A stretch of 30,000 bases of DNA from Glandiceps talaboti (Eukaryota > Hemichordata > Enteropneusta > Spengelidae): assembly GCF_964340395.1 (NCBI RefSeq), contig NC_135571.1:9320453-9350452 (forward strand). Direction: 5' to 3'. Below the pieces are notes generated by a model. The model was given only the letters and a program-made list of their open reading frames with translations, did no database searches and was not told the DNA's origin. Both the position numbers and the translations under genes were made by a program. This document shows positions 9,334 through 20,819 of the stretch, piece by piece (position 1 is the first letter of the stretch; every line of letters starts with the position of its first letter).

Positions 9334-10437
9334 GTAAGTTTTTGTTATTAAGTGTGAATGACGTGTGGGTCTAATCACGGAGTCTGACACAACGTTGCTA
9401 AACTTATAGGAGTTAGTCTGTAGTGTTTGACGTGGCATCGCTTGGTTTATATTTATATATCTAAATTGTGTACCGAGCGCCAATACATGTAAAAGAGGCT
9501 AGTCTAGTACACACTGTGTATATCACCATTGCGTACGTACGTGAGGCATGTTCCTGTTGACAACAAATTGTCGTCAAAAATGAGCGAAGTATAAATTCTC
9601 TAATCTTCTCAATATCACTCCACAAATATATTACCACAAGGTACTTTCACATAACAGAGTCCAAAGTTTGTTCAACTAATACCCACGTAATCCGTATAAA
9701 GTGATATTTTAAGTCGAACTACAGGAAAGTCCCAGCGGATTTGCGGATAAGAGTTAATCTTCAGCAGATATATCCATACAATGCTATAAAGTATATTGAT
9801 ACTGCAATGAAGCATAAAGTCGGATATATTTAGTGTTTTTTAGGAATATTTTTGGCACCATGGTGACAGAGAAGGGAAAATGTGGTCATGTTTTTCACAT
9901 CATTTGTCATAGTTATGTACTACAATCAGATAGAAGAATTCTGATACAAGTACTGGTACAGTTGTTAAAAATTTTTAACCATCCTTCTCAGAAACACTGC
10001 AAATTCAAATTGCAAACTCAAAAATTTGTAGAAAAATAATTTTAAAAAATAATGCAAATTAAAAAAAAATATTGTATCTAATATGTAATATGTATGAACT
10101 GACCATACCCAGCTGTAGGTATAACAGAAAATAATATACTTACTTAGTAATTAAAATAAAAGAGAAATATCAATATACAGTAAAAAATAGTGCAAATATT
10201 TTTTAATTAAAAGATAGTACCTATATTTTTCTGAACCTAATTTGTATTTAGATCCCCCCCCCCCCCGAAATGAGGGGTGGAAGCGGAGGTTGTCAATAGA
10301 CTGTTGGTTCCATTCTTCCAAGGTTATTAACACAATCACAATCTGTAGATTTTGTTTCTTGTTTTGAAATGTTGAAAGTAAAACAACATGCTATGTATAA
10401 TCCTTTGTAAAGTTATTTGATCTACCAAGCTGATGCA
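9334..10437. other. Start of the long intron, nothing recognised
   Basis: AT-rich unique DNA apart from a run of 13 C at 10254-10266. This is the 5' end of an inferred 19.7-kb intron (9334-29020). Confidence 0.5.
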
Positions 10438-10617
10438 GTGTTTTAGCTAAGGGTGGTAAGTAGGTAAAATCTACCAGGGTTCTGCAGTCATTTTACCAGG
10501 GTTCCCTACTGGTGTTTTAGCTAAGGGTGGTAAGTAGGTAAAATCTACCAGGGTTCTGCAGTCATTTACCAGGGTTCCCTACTAGTGTTTTAGCTAAGGG
10601 CGGTAAGCAGGTAAATT
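10438..10617. repeat. 73-74-bp tandem repeat, 2.4 copies
   Basis: The unit begins GTGTTTTAGCTAAGGG at 10438, 10512 and 10585; it includes GGTAAGTAGGTAAAATCTACC and CCAGGGTTCCCTACT. An inverted, diverged copy lies at 15932-15980, so the unit probably comes from a dispersed mobile element. Confidence 0.85.
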
Positions 10618-11342
10618 CTTAGTGATAAATTAAAACTTCTACTCGCAGAGTCCAAATAATTTTGGAAGCGAATTCCAAATTTTGGCTGCCATCACATCAG
10701 CATTGTGAGAGATATATCAGAATACTTTAATCTAGGTTGTATGTAAGTATTTTCACCCCAATTAAAATTCTTAAACTCGGAATGTGCCAATATTTCATCC
10801 ATCAATCAATATGTGATGACATCAGTAAAACTTAGTTGTTTGGCATGAATTATTACTGGTTTACAAAAAATAATTAATTATTTTTTCCTCATAAAATACA
10901 AGTACAATAATACCATATAATTATGTAATTATCCAAATTCATATGGATTGATGATGTTTGTGAGTCCTAGTTAATTTATCAGTTTTCAATATAATATAAA
11001 AAATTCCCTTGTGGCCCTTTTGTATACCAACAATGTAATATCTGTCAAACTGTTGTTTTCCTTTTTACTATGCAAACTGAATCAAAGACCCCATTAAAGT
11101 AAAAACACTGTGATGAGTATTTCTGGTAAGGCAGCCGCACTATCAAGTACATTCGTTGTTTGCCATCCCCTAAAACAATATTTTAAAACTGTTTTGTTAG
11201 AAATAAAAACAGTTCCTTACTCATAATATCATGTACCCAGAATAGTATTGAATTGTCTGTGAGTAAATCATGTATTTGTATAGCTTGCACATAATAAAGT
11301 AAACCTGGAAATTTTCGTTTATTTTGCTGGAAAACAAAAATG
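10618..11342. other. Intron, nothing recognised
   Basis: AT-rich non-coding DNA with no clear repeat or coding signal. Confidence 0.5.
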
Positions 11343-11740
11343 CAAAAATAAGTAGTGACTAAAATGCCTTCTTGTACATGAACACAATGTACCAGTCTGG
11401 TAATTAGTAAAAATAAGTAGTGACTAAAATACCTTCTTGTAGTATACATGAACACAATGTACCAGTCTGGTAATTAGTAAAAATAAGTAGTGACTAAAAT
11501 ACCTTCTTGTACATGAACACAATGTACCAGTCTGGTAATTAGTAAAAATGAGTAGTGACTAAAATACCTTCTTGTACATGAACACAATGTACCAGTCTGG
11601 TAATTAGTAAAAATAAGTAGTGACTAAAATGTCTTCTTGTACATGAACACAATGTACCAGTCTGGTAATTAGTAAAAATAAGTAGTGACTAAAATACCTT
11701 CTTGTACATGAACACAATGTACCAGTCTGGTAATTAGTAA
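11343..11740. repeat. 65-bp minisatellite, about 6 copies
   Basis: The period is 65 bp (AGTAGTGAC at 11351, 11416, 11486, 11551 and so on). The second unit has a 5-bp insertion (AGTAT within CTTGT-ACATG). Units are more than 95% alike, so the array is young. Confidence 0.93.
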
Positions 11741-11874
11741 ATAAATAGTATTTGAGAATGAGCTGAAGACTGTAAAATCACAAAATGTTCTAGAGGTTTA
11801 TAGTATAGTGAAATAAATCCAAGCAAATTACAGTTTGGGTGTACATGTACTAGAATAATTTTTTTTTAAAATTA

Positions 11875-12010
11875 TCAGGCCTAATAAAAAAACATGTGGT
11901 TCCAGTTACCCGACCCCACCTAGTTTTTCACTGCTGACAATAACCTTTTTTTGCATATTTGAGAAAAAAATAATAAAATAGTGAAAATTGTGAAGTCATG
12001 CAAGACATCA
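11875..12010 (+). mobile_element. Fragment of the GTGGTTCCGGTTAC repeat family
   Basis: AGGCCTAATAAAAAAACATG then TGGTTCCAGTTACCCGACCC and CACCTAGTTTTTCACTGC match the left end of the element at 14030-14425, including the A-rich part and TTGTGAAGTC.TGCAAGA. The right end is missing or not recognised. Confidence 0.6.
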
Positions 12011-12472
12011 TAGTTATGGAAGTTCAGGACGTACATTAAATCCTCATTGTGCTGTTATTGGTCCATGCCAGGGATAATAATTGTAAGGCTCTTTGAGCAC
12101 AGTGTGCGAAAGCATTATATAAAAACTAACATTATTATTATTATTATAGAAATTTGAAGAATACACATTCAAATTCTTAGCATTTTACACTATGCTAGCA
12201 AGTCAAACCAGAAACAAGAAAGTCAACTCATTATGATGAATGCCTATGTGAATTGCATGTGGAACAAAATCAATATGTCGACCCAGAAATTGAATTTTTC
12301 TTACTTTTATCACATGCCTAGGGAGTCAAATTGTATTGCAGGTAACAAGTATTGTAAGTGGGTATAGATATTCAATAATATTTAGATATTACAACAATAA
12401 TATTTGAGATTTACAGATGTAGGTTGTATAGTGGCTTAGGGTACATGCTGCACTACCCATGTTTACTAGCTA

Positions 12473-12560
12473 GGTTAGACTTAAAAACAAAATTGTGTGG
12501 TTCCGATTATGCTCAATTTTAAAATATGTGGGGTAGGTAGATTTTTAGAGATACTTTTGA
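12473..12560 (+). mobile_element. Other-end fragment of the GTGGTTCCGGTTAC family
   Basis: ACAAAATTGTGTGGTTCCGA, then GCTCAATTTTAAAATATGTG and GGGTAGGTAG. It is the reverse complement of the right end of the element at 14030-14425. Confidence 0.55.
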
Positions 12561-12589
12561 AAGATTAATATGAAAAAAATAATTGGAAG

Positions 12590-12731
12590 GGCTTGCAAGA
12601 TGTACTGAGGTTCGCAAAGCCTGTAAAAATTGAATGAAATGCATTTCTGCAGCTTGAATATTTCTAATATCTATAGTGACAATATTGGGTGAGTACGTAT
12701 TAAAAATTAATCACACACTCACGAGTTTGCA

Positions 12732-12764
<33 letters not shown>

Positions 12765-13150
12765 GTCAATCAGTCAATCAGTCAATCAGTCAATCAAAAG
12801 AATTTGTTGAGTGTCAGAATCCAATACAACATTATAATAAAGGTACATGAAGTGCTAAAATACTCTTGAAATAATTGTACATTTTTGGAGTTAAAATATT
12901 TCTAGCGACAATATTGGAAGAGGATGTATCAAATGTTAACCAGAAAGGCTCCTAATATGACACTGTAATGAGGCTTGCAAAACTCATAAAAATTGAAATG
13001 CTAAAATAAATTTGAAATGAATACATTTTTTTAGTTTTAATATTTCTAGCGACAATATGGGATGAGGATTAAATATACAAGCTGTGCTACCGGGCTTCAC
13101 AAACTCTGCAAAGGTTTTATCATCTACTTCATGAAATACTAAAATATGTT
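12590..13150. repeat. Degenerate long tandem repeat plus (CAAT)n
   Basis: Three diverged copies of a block with TATTTCTA..GACAATAT.GG.TGAG (near 12660, 12898 and 13041), each associated with GGCTT(G/C)(A/C)CAAA and AAAATTGAAATGC-type sequence. A (CAAT)n/(CAGT)n microsatellite at 12731-12797 sits inside the first interval. Confidence 0.6.
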
Positions 13151-13205
13151 TAAAGAATTAAAATACTTTGAATATATTTAATGGCAACTTACATGTATAA
13201 CCTTA

Positions 13206-13475
13206 CAGGGGTGAACAAATCCACTGGCCCTTGGTCCGGGACTAGTGATTTTTTTGGGCGGACCACACAAATTTTACCTTGTCTGGTCCGTCGGACCAGT
13301 ACCTTACTGTTAATAACTATGTTAAAAAGTCGTCTGAATATACAGATTTATAGGTAAGATTTAATGTTTCACATTAGTGGGACCTGGGACCACTAATTCT
13401 TTCAGCAGGACCACTGGATTTTTTAAGGCACTGGTCTGGGGACCACCAGTTCACAAAATGATTTGTTCACCCCTG
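13206..13475. mobile_element. 270-bp MITE, CAGGGGTGAACAAAT ends, CCTTA duplication
   Basis: The left end CAGGGGTGAACAAATC and the right end ATTTGTTCACCCCTG are inverted repeats, and the perfect 5-bp direct repeat CCTTA flanks both ends (13201-13205 and 13476-13480). Inner parts are also partly inverted (GGACCACTGG/CCACTGG and GGTCCGGGAC/GGACCTGGGACC). The CAGGGGTG ends resemble hAT elements, but a 5-bp duplication is shorter than the usual 8 bp, so the superfamily is open. It has no coding capacity. Confidence 0.85.
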
Positions 13476-13805
13476 CCTTATTTGGGCAAAGTGCACCCAG
13501 TCGTATATAGAAAATTATTCCACAGTATGGTTCATGTATTCTTCATAGCAATATGCAGGACTTTATTATTCATGTACTGTAGTTATATGATACTTGACTG
13601 TATCATCATGGGAAAAGGGAGATATATATATTATGTATAATTACTATTTTACCCGAGGGACTTGTGTGATGGTTATTTTCCCCACAGGGGTTGTGGCAAT
13701 AAAAATGTCTACTTAGTAGCACTGTGACAAGGGTTGTTGAAAATATAATAAAATTTGTAAAGTCATGTGTGAAACAGGTTTTTGGCACTAAATGCATACT
13801 ATTGA

Positions 13806-13950
13806 TAGAGCAGCTATAATTAAACACAGGGGGCTGTGGAAATTTGATTTAATAGTTAATGAAATGCAGCAATTTTGGAAGTCATCAATGCATAAATTTA
13901 AATAGCTATAATTAAACACAGGGGGCTGTGGAAATTAAATTTATGCACAA
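13806..13950. repeat. About 96-bp direct duplication
   Basis: GCTATAATTAAACACAGGGG followed by GCTGTGGAAATT occurs at about 13811 and 13907. A weaker version (AAACACAGGGGGCAGTG) is at about 14590, and related GTGTGAAA(A/T) words are scattered over 13760-14640, suggesting an old tandem repeat. Confidence 0.7.
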
Positions 13951-14029
13951 AACACAGGATTACAGTAATAACTGTCTTAAGGTCTAGTCGGGTTCGTGAA
14001 AATTTGACTCTAATTTAATAGGGTGTGAA

Positions 14030-14425
14030 AATAATTATTTGGTTCCGGTTACCTGACCCCACCTAGTTTTTCACTGCCGACCTAAACTTTTTTTTCAATA
14101 TCCAAGAAAAAATAAAATAAAATCGCAAAAAATTGTGAAGTCTCGCAAGAAATAGTGGATGCAAAAATTGACATCAACTTAAAAAGACAATATAAAACTG
14201 TTTGTCCAATCTGTAATGGCTGTATATCTGATAGGAAGAAACCAATATTAAACACACAGGCCATTTGGAAAACAATGGAAAACATAACTACCTGAACTAG
14301 ACACTCACATATAAAAAAAAATTATTTATATATAAAACAGAAACATAAAAGAACTACCTACCCCACCTATTCTAAAATTGAGTGTAACCAGAACCACACA
14401 ATTTGTTTTTGTTAGGCCTTAGGGT
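14030..14425. mobile_element. About 400-bp element with GTGGTTCCGGTTAC inverted ends
   Basis: The left part reads TTTGGTTCCGGTTACCTGAC then CCCACCTAGTTTTTCACTGC. The right part, read on the - strand, is TAAGGCCTAACAAAAACAAA then TTGTGTGGTTCTGGTTACAC and GGGGTAGGTAG. So the ends are inverted over the GGTTCYGGTTAC core, and the inner parts differ. Fragments of each end occur at 11875 and 12473. No coding capacity; exact ends and target duplication not resolved. Confidence 0.6.
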
Positions 14426-15253
14426 GTGAAATATTTGAAAAAATATGTGTTACTGTGACTTGGTAAGACATGGGGATGTTGAAGTCTTTGTGAAAATTTG
14501 AATTTCATTTGTGTGCGAAACAGCAATAAATGTGTAATTTTGATGTTTACTTTAACATAGGGGTCAGGAAATATATTTAATTGGTATATAAAACACAGGG
14601 GGCAGTGTAAATGTTAAATGAGTGTAAAATATAGAAAATCGGAATTGATAACGAAAGCCTAGTAGTGACGTCAAACTTCCAATTAACCCAGTTTGAAGTA
14701 TATTACCACTGACAGATACATGACAATGGGACAATAAAACCAGCTGTGTTCCGTCTTAATCAACCAACCATGGAAAAAATGGGGAAATGTCAGATCGGAT
14801 CTAATCAGAAATTTATGACTTTCACTCATTTCAGTTTAAAAAACCGGATTGCTGTCGAGGTCATGGTTTGTCTTCATCTCATAAACAACTCCAGTGACAA
14901 TGAGATAATCATTTGACTTGGTTGAGTAGGGTCGAATAAAAACTCAAGTATTTCCTGCGACTCTTTTGCTATCTTTCTTTACTTTTATTTTTTTGCCAAT
15001 TGGAAAATGCAGCAAGAAATAGGCATGTACTGAATAGCGGATCAATCTGATGATAAAGACTGAAGTGTGCAGTTGAAAATTACCGGTACAATTTTTAAGT
15101 TTTGTTCAGTTCAATACTGTTTATTAGCAAGATGTAAGAACTTGGTACAGTGCTTGCTACAGTCACTAATAATCATTATGATTGCTTTGTTTTATGTTGT
15201 CACACTTAGCTTGTTGACACTGGAAGTGTTGTATGAATGGTTTAGATTGTGTC
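14426..15253. other. Intron, nothing recognised
   Basis: Unique AT-rich DNA. Short open frames at 15067-15303 and 15322-15516 show no protein-like pattern, and both overlap the transposon at 15254. Confidence 0.45.
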
Positions 15254-15424
15254 CAGTGTGCCCTCTAATGATAGCCAAATTTTGTTGTTGTGAGTCAAAA
15301 TGATACAAACTGGCATTTCTTGTGAGTCACCACATAGTAAGAGATAGGGGAACACCAAATTTTGGTGCGTCACTAGAAATTGTGTGTGTCAGTGGCGTGT
15401 CAAATTGGCTTAGAGGACACACTG
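15254..15424. mobile_element. 171-bp hAT-like MITE, CAGTGTGCCCTCTAA ends
   Basis: The left end CAGTGTGCCCTCTAA.. GCCAAATTT matches the reverse complement of the right end AAATTGGC TTAGAGGACACACTG. Flanks are ATTGTGTC (15246-15253) and ATGGTGTC (15425-15432), an 8-bp target duplication with one mismatch, as made by hAT transposases. Fragments: a left end at 6099-6113 and a right end at 22100-22147. Confidence 0.85.
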
Positions 15425-16583
15425 ATGGTGTCCCAAATGAATTTTGTACAAGATTCAGCTTATGTATTCAACTTGTAATAATCAGACTTCCAAGCTGTGT
15501 TTCCAAGGTAGTGTAGTTACTATACATGTAGTCATTTTCTGTGATCTTGATCTCTCTCTCCACATATAGTCAAATGGACCCAAAAAATCTAGCTAAATCT
15601 CCTGCTGGAGAAAGGGTCAACAGTGGTGAGCGGCATGTCAGTTATAGTAATCTATCTATCAGACACTGACAGACAGTTCAGTTTACTACAAAATCAACCT
15701 CCAGTTTGAATGTAAGTCATTAAGGATGTGATAATATCATATCAACATTTGTATGTCAATTCTCCAATAACATTAAAGTAGTGCTGTTGGTGGTAAAGAA
15801 CTGAATTCTGTTCTCAGTGTGTTTGCTAAAGTTGGAGAACCCTGGTTACATAAGGGGAAAAGAGGTAAAACCTGCAAGTGTTTCACATAGAATCTATCAT
15901 AATTTTTGCGGGGAACACCGGTAAAATGATATGGGAACCCAGGTAGAAATTACCTACTTACCGCCCTTGAAAAAGCACTGTTCTACTGAGAGAAATCCAG
16001 TTGACTATACGATGAAGATGATCATAGTGCACTTAGTAATTTTCAAGGGAGCTACACTATTGATGATTTCCTGAATAATAGTATTAATACAAAGAAAGAT
16101 ACACAGATTCAACAGATCACCCTTGCCTGTATCTCTTGTAAATTGCTGTGTAACCTCACATAAAAAATTTGTTTTCAAAACAGTTCAGAGCAACATTTCA
16201 TCAAACCCATTATATCAGAAATGTAAATGAGACATCATTTTGTGGGTTATAGACATCATTTTGTGGGTTATACAGAAATCCGATACTCACCATAAACTAC
16301 TATAAACTGTCAATCAAATGGATCAATTAATCAAATTATTTTAGTTAATACTTTGTCAGAACATTTACAGTAATTTACATATAAATGTAGTGTGTATTTA
16401 AATTATAACTGCAATCTGTATATATATGCCATTAGCAGGGTAATATTTGTCGATAACTTTATTTTCATCAGAAAAATAATCTAATCTTACTAAATGCTAT
16501 AATTATAATGGTTTCATCTACTTAATTCTGTTTTGCTTTCTTTTTCCAAATATGGACATATACTCAGTATATTTTGAAATAAT
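15425..16583. other. Intron with small repeats
   Basis: Contains the inverted copy of the 10438 repeat (15932-15980) and a perfect 21-bp tandem duplication, GACATCATTTTGTGGGTTAT plus A (16231-16272). No coding signal seen. Confidence 0.55.
15932..15980 (-). repeat. Inverted copy of the 10438 repeat unit
   Basis: Read on the - strand: CAGTGCTTTTTCAAGGGCGG, then TAAGTAGGTAATTTCTACC and GGGTTCCC, aligning to CAGTGTTTTAGCTAAGGGTG and so on at 10436. The two lie about 5.5 kb apart in opposite orientation. Confidence 0.7.
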
Positions 16584-16979
16584 AATTTGAATATTTTTAA
16601 AGAATACTTTAAAGTGGTCATATGGATGAGGATTGGGTATTTATTTTGGATTTTTAATATATAAAACAATTTTATCATGGCTTCCTACTTGAAAAATCAA
16701 TGTGAAACAACATATGTCAAGTTTGTGTTTGTAAATCAATACATTGCAAAAAGCTACCAAATGTCTAAAAAAGTTTATTATTGTATGTACAATAACAAAT
16801 ATTTTATACATATATTAATCATTTGCAATGTATCGAGTTACAAACGAGGACTTTGTCATTGTTGTTTCACATTGATTTTTCAAGTAGAAAATTTTTTTTA
16901 TATATTAAAAATCCAAAATAAATATCCAATCCTCATCCATATGGCCATTTTAAAGTATTATTTTAAAAATATACAAATT
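16584..16979. mobile_element. Palindromic (foldback) MITE, copy 1
   Basis: Almost the whole element is one inverted repeat. The left arm has TTTAAAGTGGTCATATGGAT, GAGGATTGGGTATTTATTTT, CTACTTGAAAAATCAATGTG and ATACATTGCAAA in order, and the right arm repeats these as reverse complements. The centre is TTATTGTATGTACAATAA near 16785. The part shared with copy 2 is about 16608-16953, bounded by TTTAAAGTGG/CCATTTTAAA. In this copy the pairing continues outward to AATTTG (16584) and CAAATT (16979). The 118-codon open frame from 16677 lies inside it and is not a gene. Confidence 0.9.
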
Positions 16980-17090
16980 CATATTTTTATATTACATTTC
17001 TTAATTATTATAAAATATCTTTATTTAGTGTAAAACTCAATAAGCTTCACAAACAATGCATGGTATTAAAACAAAAACATTGTGATACAT

Positions 17091-17547
17091 CCAAATAAGG
17101 TTAATATAAGTCCAAATAAAGTCATTTACAAAATCTTGTGTTTCCTTATATGGTCATACAAACTACTTGTGTACCTAAATATGGTCTGATGTACCAAATT
17201 GCAATTTGGTGTCCCAAATACGGTCATTTACCTTGTGTACTTGTAATTCCTTATATGGTGTTTCCAAATAAGGTCTGATGTACCAAATTGCAATTTGGTG
17301 TTCCAAATAAGGTCATTTACCTTAGGTACTCGTATTCCTTATATGGTGTTTCCAAATATGGTCTGATGTACCAATTTGCAATTTGGTGTTCCAAATAAGG
17401 TCATTTACTTTGGGTACTCGTATTCCTTATATGGTGTTTCCAAATATGGTCTGATGTACCAATTTGCAATTTGGTGTTCCAAATAAGGTCATTTACCTTG
17501 GGTACTCATATTCCTTATATGGTGTTTCCAAATAAGGTCTGATGTAC
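17091..17547. repeat. 88-bp minisatellite carrying 13 perfect CArG boxes
   Basis: GGTCTGATG recurs at 17183, 17272, 17360, 17448 and 17536, a period of 88-89 bp. Each full unit holds three sites matching CC[A/T]6GG, the SRF (MADS-box) consensus: CCTTATATGG, then CCAAATA[A/T]GG 15 bp on, then CCAAATAAGG 39 bp further; the next unit follows 34 bp later. Perfect sites start at 17091, 17144, 17249, 17264, 17303, 17337, 17352, 17391, 17425, 17440, 17479, 17513 and 17528. Imperfect ones are at 17112, 17174 and 17214. Early units also contain the perfect palindrome ACCAAATTGCAATTTGGT. The site sequences are seen; binding by SRF is inference. Confidence 0.92.
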
Positions 17548-18023
17548 CAATTTTAAGGATTTTCCATAGACAAGTACGTCAATTGATAAACATATCAAAA
17601 TAGATACATAGATATTGATGAATAAAGATAATTAATAGAATCGGATGTAATTGTGAAGAACGATATTAATGATGTCATTAACAAAATTGTATTTTAATTT
17701 GTATGCACTTTGTAGACACTATTGATTTCACAGTTGGTTAGTTTATCATGATACCTTCATGGACAAATTAGTAGAGAAAGTGGTTTTCTTATAAAATGAA
17801 TGTCATGTTACATAATCTGGCCTTCAAGTCATTACTCTTCTTGTATATAGCTGACTGACTATTTTCAATAATGTAAATTACCTACAACGCTATTCATTAG
17901 TATTTATATTAAGTGTATTGAGATGTTGTTGTACTTAGAACAAAGATTAGAGAAGTCATTTTTTGTAAAATTGACAATTTTGATTTTTTCGTTCAATCAA
18001 GTATTGGTAAGGAACACAAGAAA
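17548..18023. other. Intron, nothing recognised
   Basis: Unique AT-rich DNA between the CArG minisatellite and the GT/TA microsatellites. Confidence 0.5.
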
Positions 18024-18314
<291 letters not shown>

Positions 18315-18329
18315 AATGAAATATATATA

Positions 18330-18654
18330 TAATTATAGATATACATTTCATTTTCAGTTTTGGATCCCTCATATATTTTACTGAGCCACTTACACTGTCA
18401 TGGCACTCTACAGAAATAGAAACAATCTTTTTAGATACCAAATACTCATCGTTACAAACCACGGCCTGTTTTACGGCAACATTCTTAACGAGCCTCCCAC
18501 AAAATGTAGTGGTAGAAATAATAACTCTAGCTTGCAAGAATGTTAAATACTTGGAATTTTGAAGATTTTTCACTTTCAAAATGATGTATTTGGATATGCA
18601 CTGAAATCTTCCATCCTTCTTACCAAACAAACTAATTTCATGGATTTTACCCAT
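18330..18654 (-). pseudogene. Unrecognised open frame next to TA repeat, possible gene relic
   Basis: On the - strand an open frame of about 108 codons runs from ATG at 18654 ([20 protein letters not shown], later [20 protein letters not shown]) until it enters the TA repeat. Its composition is protein-like and it has no simple sequence. I do not recognise it. It may be a fragment of an unknown gene or transposon, or chance. Confidence 0.22.
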
Positions 18655-19051
18655 TTACATGTAATACAGTGACTTAGCATCCAGAATACTCAAGGTCAGT
18701 CTCTCTGTGACTGACAGAAAATGTTGCATTGAATTGTCAAACTTTCTTGTATTTCAATCAGCTGTTTTAGCATGAATAGGAATCCAATCTTGTCAAATTG
18801 AGACATACAATTTGATGAATTATATAAATAAAAACCTTCCAGGTTGTAAAGTAGGATTTATGGTAACACCCGACTGTCAACTAGAACTCTGTATTAGTAG
18901 TTACAGTGATATTTCTTGTAGTCAAGGCTAGTTAATTGACCTTTGACATTGAATATTATTACTTGTGAGCTTTTGACATTGAATATCATAAATTGATTTT
19001 CAGCTTTTTCACTTAAAGCTAAGAATACTTACATAAAACCGAGATTATTAA
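18655..19051. other. Intron, nothing recognised
   Basis: Unique AT-rich DNA with no repeat or coding signal, apart from a short duplication (TTTGACATTGAATAT at about 18941 and 18972). Confidence 0.5.
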
Positions 19052-19672
19052 AGACAGATACAGACACAGATACAGATACAGATACATATACAGATACAGA
19101 TACAATACAGATACAGATACAGATACAGATACAGGTACAGATACAGATACAGATACAGATACAGATACAGATACAATACAGATACAATACAGATACATAT
19201 ACAGATACAGATACAGATACAATACAGATACAATACAGATACAGATACATATACAGATACAGATACAGGTACAGATACAGATACATATACAGATACAGAT
19301 ACATATACAGATACAGATACAGATACAGATACAGATATAGACAGATACAGATACAGATACATACAGATACAGATACATATACATATACAGATACAGATAC
19401 AGATACAGATACAGATACATATACAGATACAGATACAGATACAGATATAGACAGATACAGATACAGATACAGATACATACAGATACAGATACAGATACAG
19501 ATACATATAGAGATATAGATACAGATACAGATACAGATATAGATACAGACAGATACAGATACAGATACAGATACAGATACAGATACAGATACAGATATGG
19601 ATACGGATACAGATACAGATACGGATACGGATACGGATACAGATACAGATACAGATATAGGTACAGATACAG
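19052..19672. repeat. (ACAGAT)n hexanucleotide array
   Basis: About 620 bp of ACAGAT units, with interspersed ACATAT, ACAAT, ATAGAT, ACGGAT and ACAGGT variants. Blocks recur (for example ATATAGACAGATAC at about 19335 and 19445), showing that larger segments were duplicated. Long open frames on the - strand are artefacts. Confidence 0.97.
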
Positions 19673-20108
19673 AATGATGCAAGTAATCTCTGGTACATAT
19701 GTATGATATCGATAATACGTCATATCTATGATAGTACTAGCAATACCTAGCTAACATTGCTGAGAGGTTTGAAGGTTTAATTAGAGGGACTGAGTCATTT
19801 CCAATAAAAGTAAAATGGCAAAAGTACACTGAGGCTTTAGTATAACTGCAGGTAGTAATTTTTACAGTGTGACTAAAGATAAATCTCAATCAGAAGTTTC
19901 ACTCCATCCTGACAGATGTTGCACACAAATAGACACTGCAAACAATTATTTCAGAATGTATGTATAGGATGGTACAGTGAATGGTAACCCAATTTTCTAT
20001 TAACTTTACCATAATGCTGTCGACAGTCTATGAAAATAACACAGTAGCATTGCCCTGTGATGTCACTTACCGAGAGTGAAACTAGCAGTTTGTATTCAGT
20101 AGTATGCA
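19673..20108. other. Intron, nothing recognised
   Basis: Unique DNA between two microsatellites; no coding signal seen. Confidence 0.5.
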
Positions 20109-20163
20109 TATACATACATACATACATACATACATACATACATACATACATACATACATACAT

Positions 20164-20212
<49 letters not shown>

Positions 20213-20243
20213 TACATACATACATACATACAGACAGACAGAC
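20109..20243. repeat. (CATA)n, (CA)n and (CAGA)n microsatellite
   Basis: CATA repeats, then CA, then CATA again, ending in CAGA units. Confidence 0.97.
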
Positions 20244-20332
20244 AAGCGTACAAGCATACATACTTGACACAAATTAACATGTTATAAATACATTTGTATA
20301 CATAGACATTCCATATAATTTATGCATCATGT

Positions 20333-20543
<211 letters not shown>

Positions 20544-20580
20544 TTCTTTTTTCGCTTTGAGAGCGATACATACATACATA

Positions 20581-20819
20581 CATAAAGAAGACAAGTTCGT
20601 TATTTCATTATGGGTTTACACTACGGCCCATTTCACTAAAAGGATCATCAGGTATATGGATGAGTGGGTGGACTCACTGACTGTGTGTACAGTACAGTAC
20701 ACCTAGCCATTAATGACCCACCTGACTGTACACACACCCTCACACTGTACACAGTCAGCCAGTCCATCCACTCACCCATGTAGTGTAAACCCATAATGAA
20801 CTTGCCTTCTTTTATTCTT

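Noticed and set aside
16677-17033. 118-codon + strand ORF
   Set aside because: It lies across the centre of the palindromic MITE and has no protein-like pattern.
19019-19723. Long - strand open frames of 216-234 codons
   Set aside because: They are translations of the ACAGAT hexanucleotide array in all frames, with only Y/L/S/V/C/I residues.
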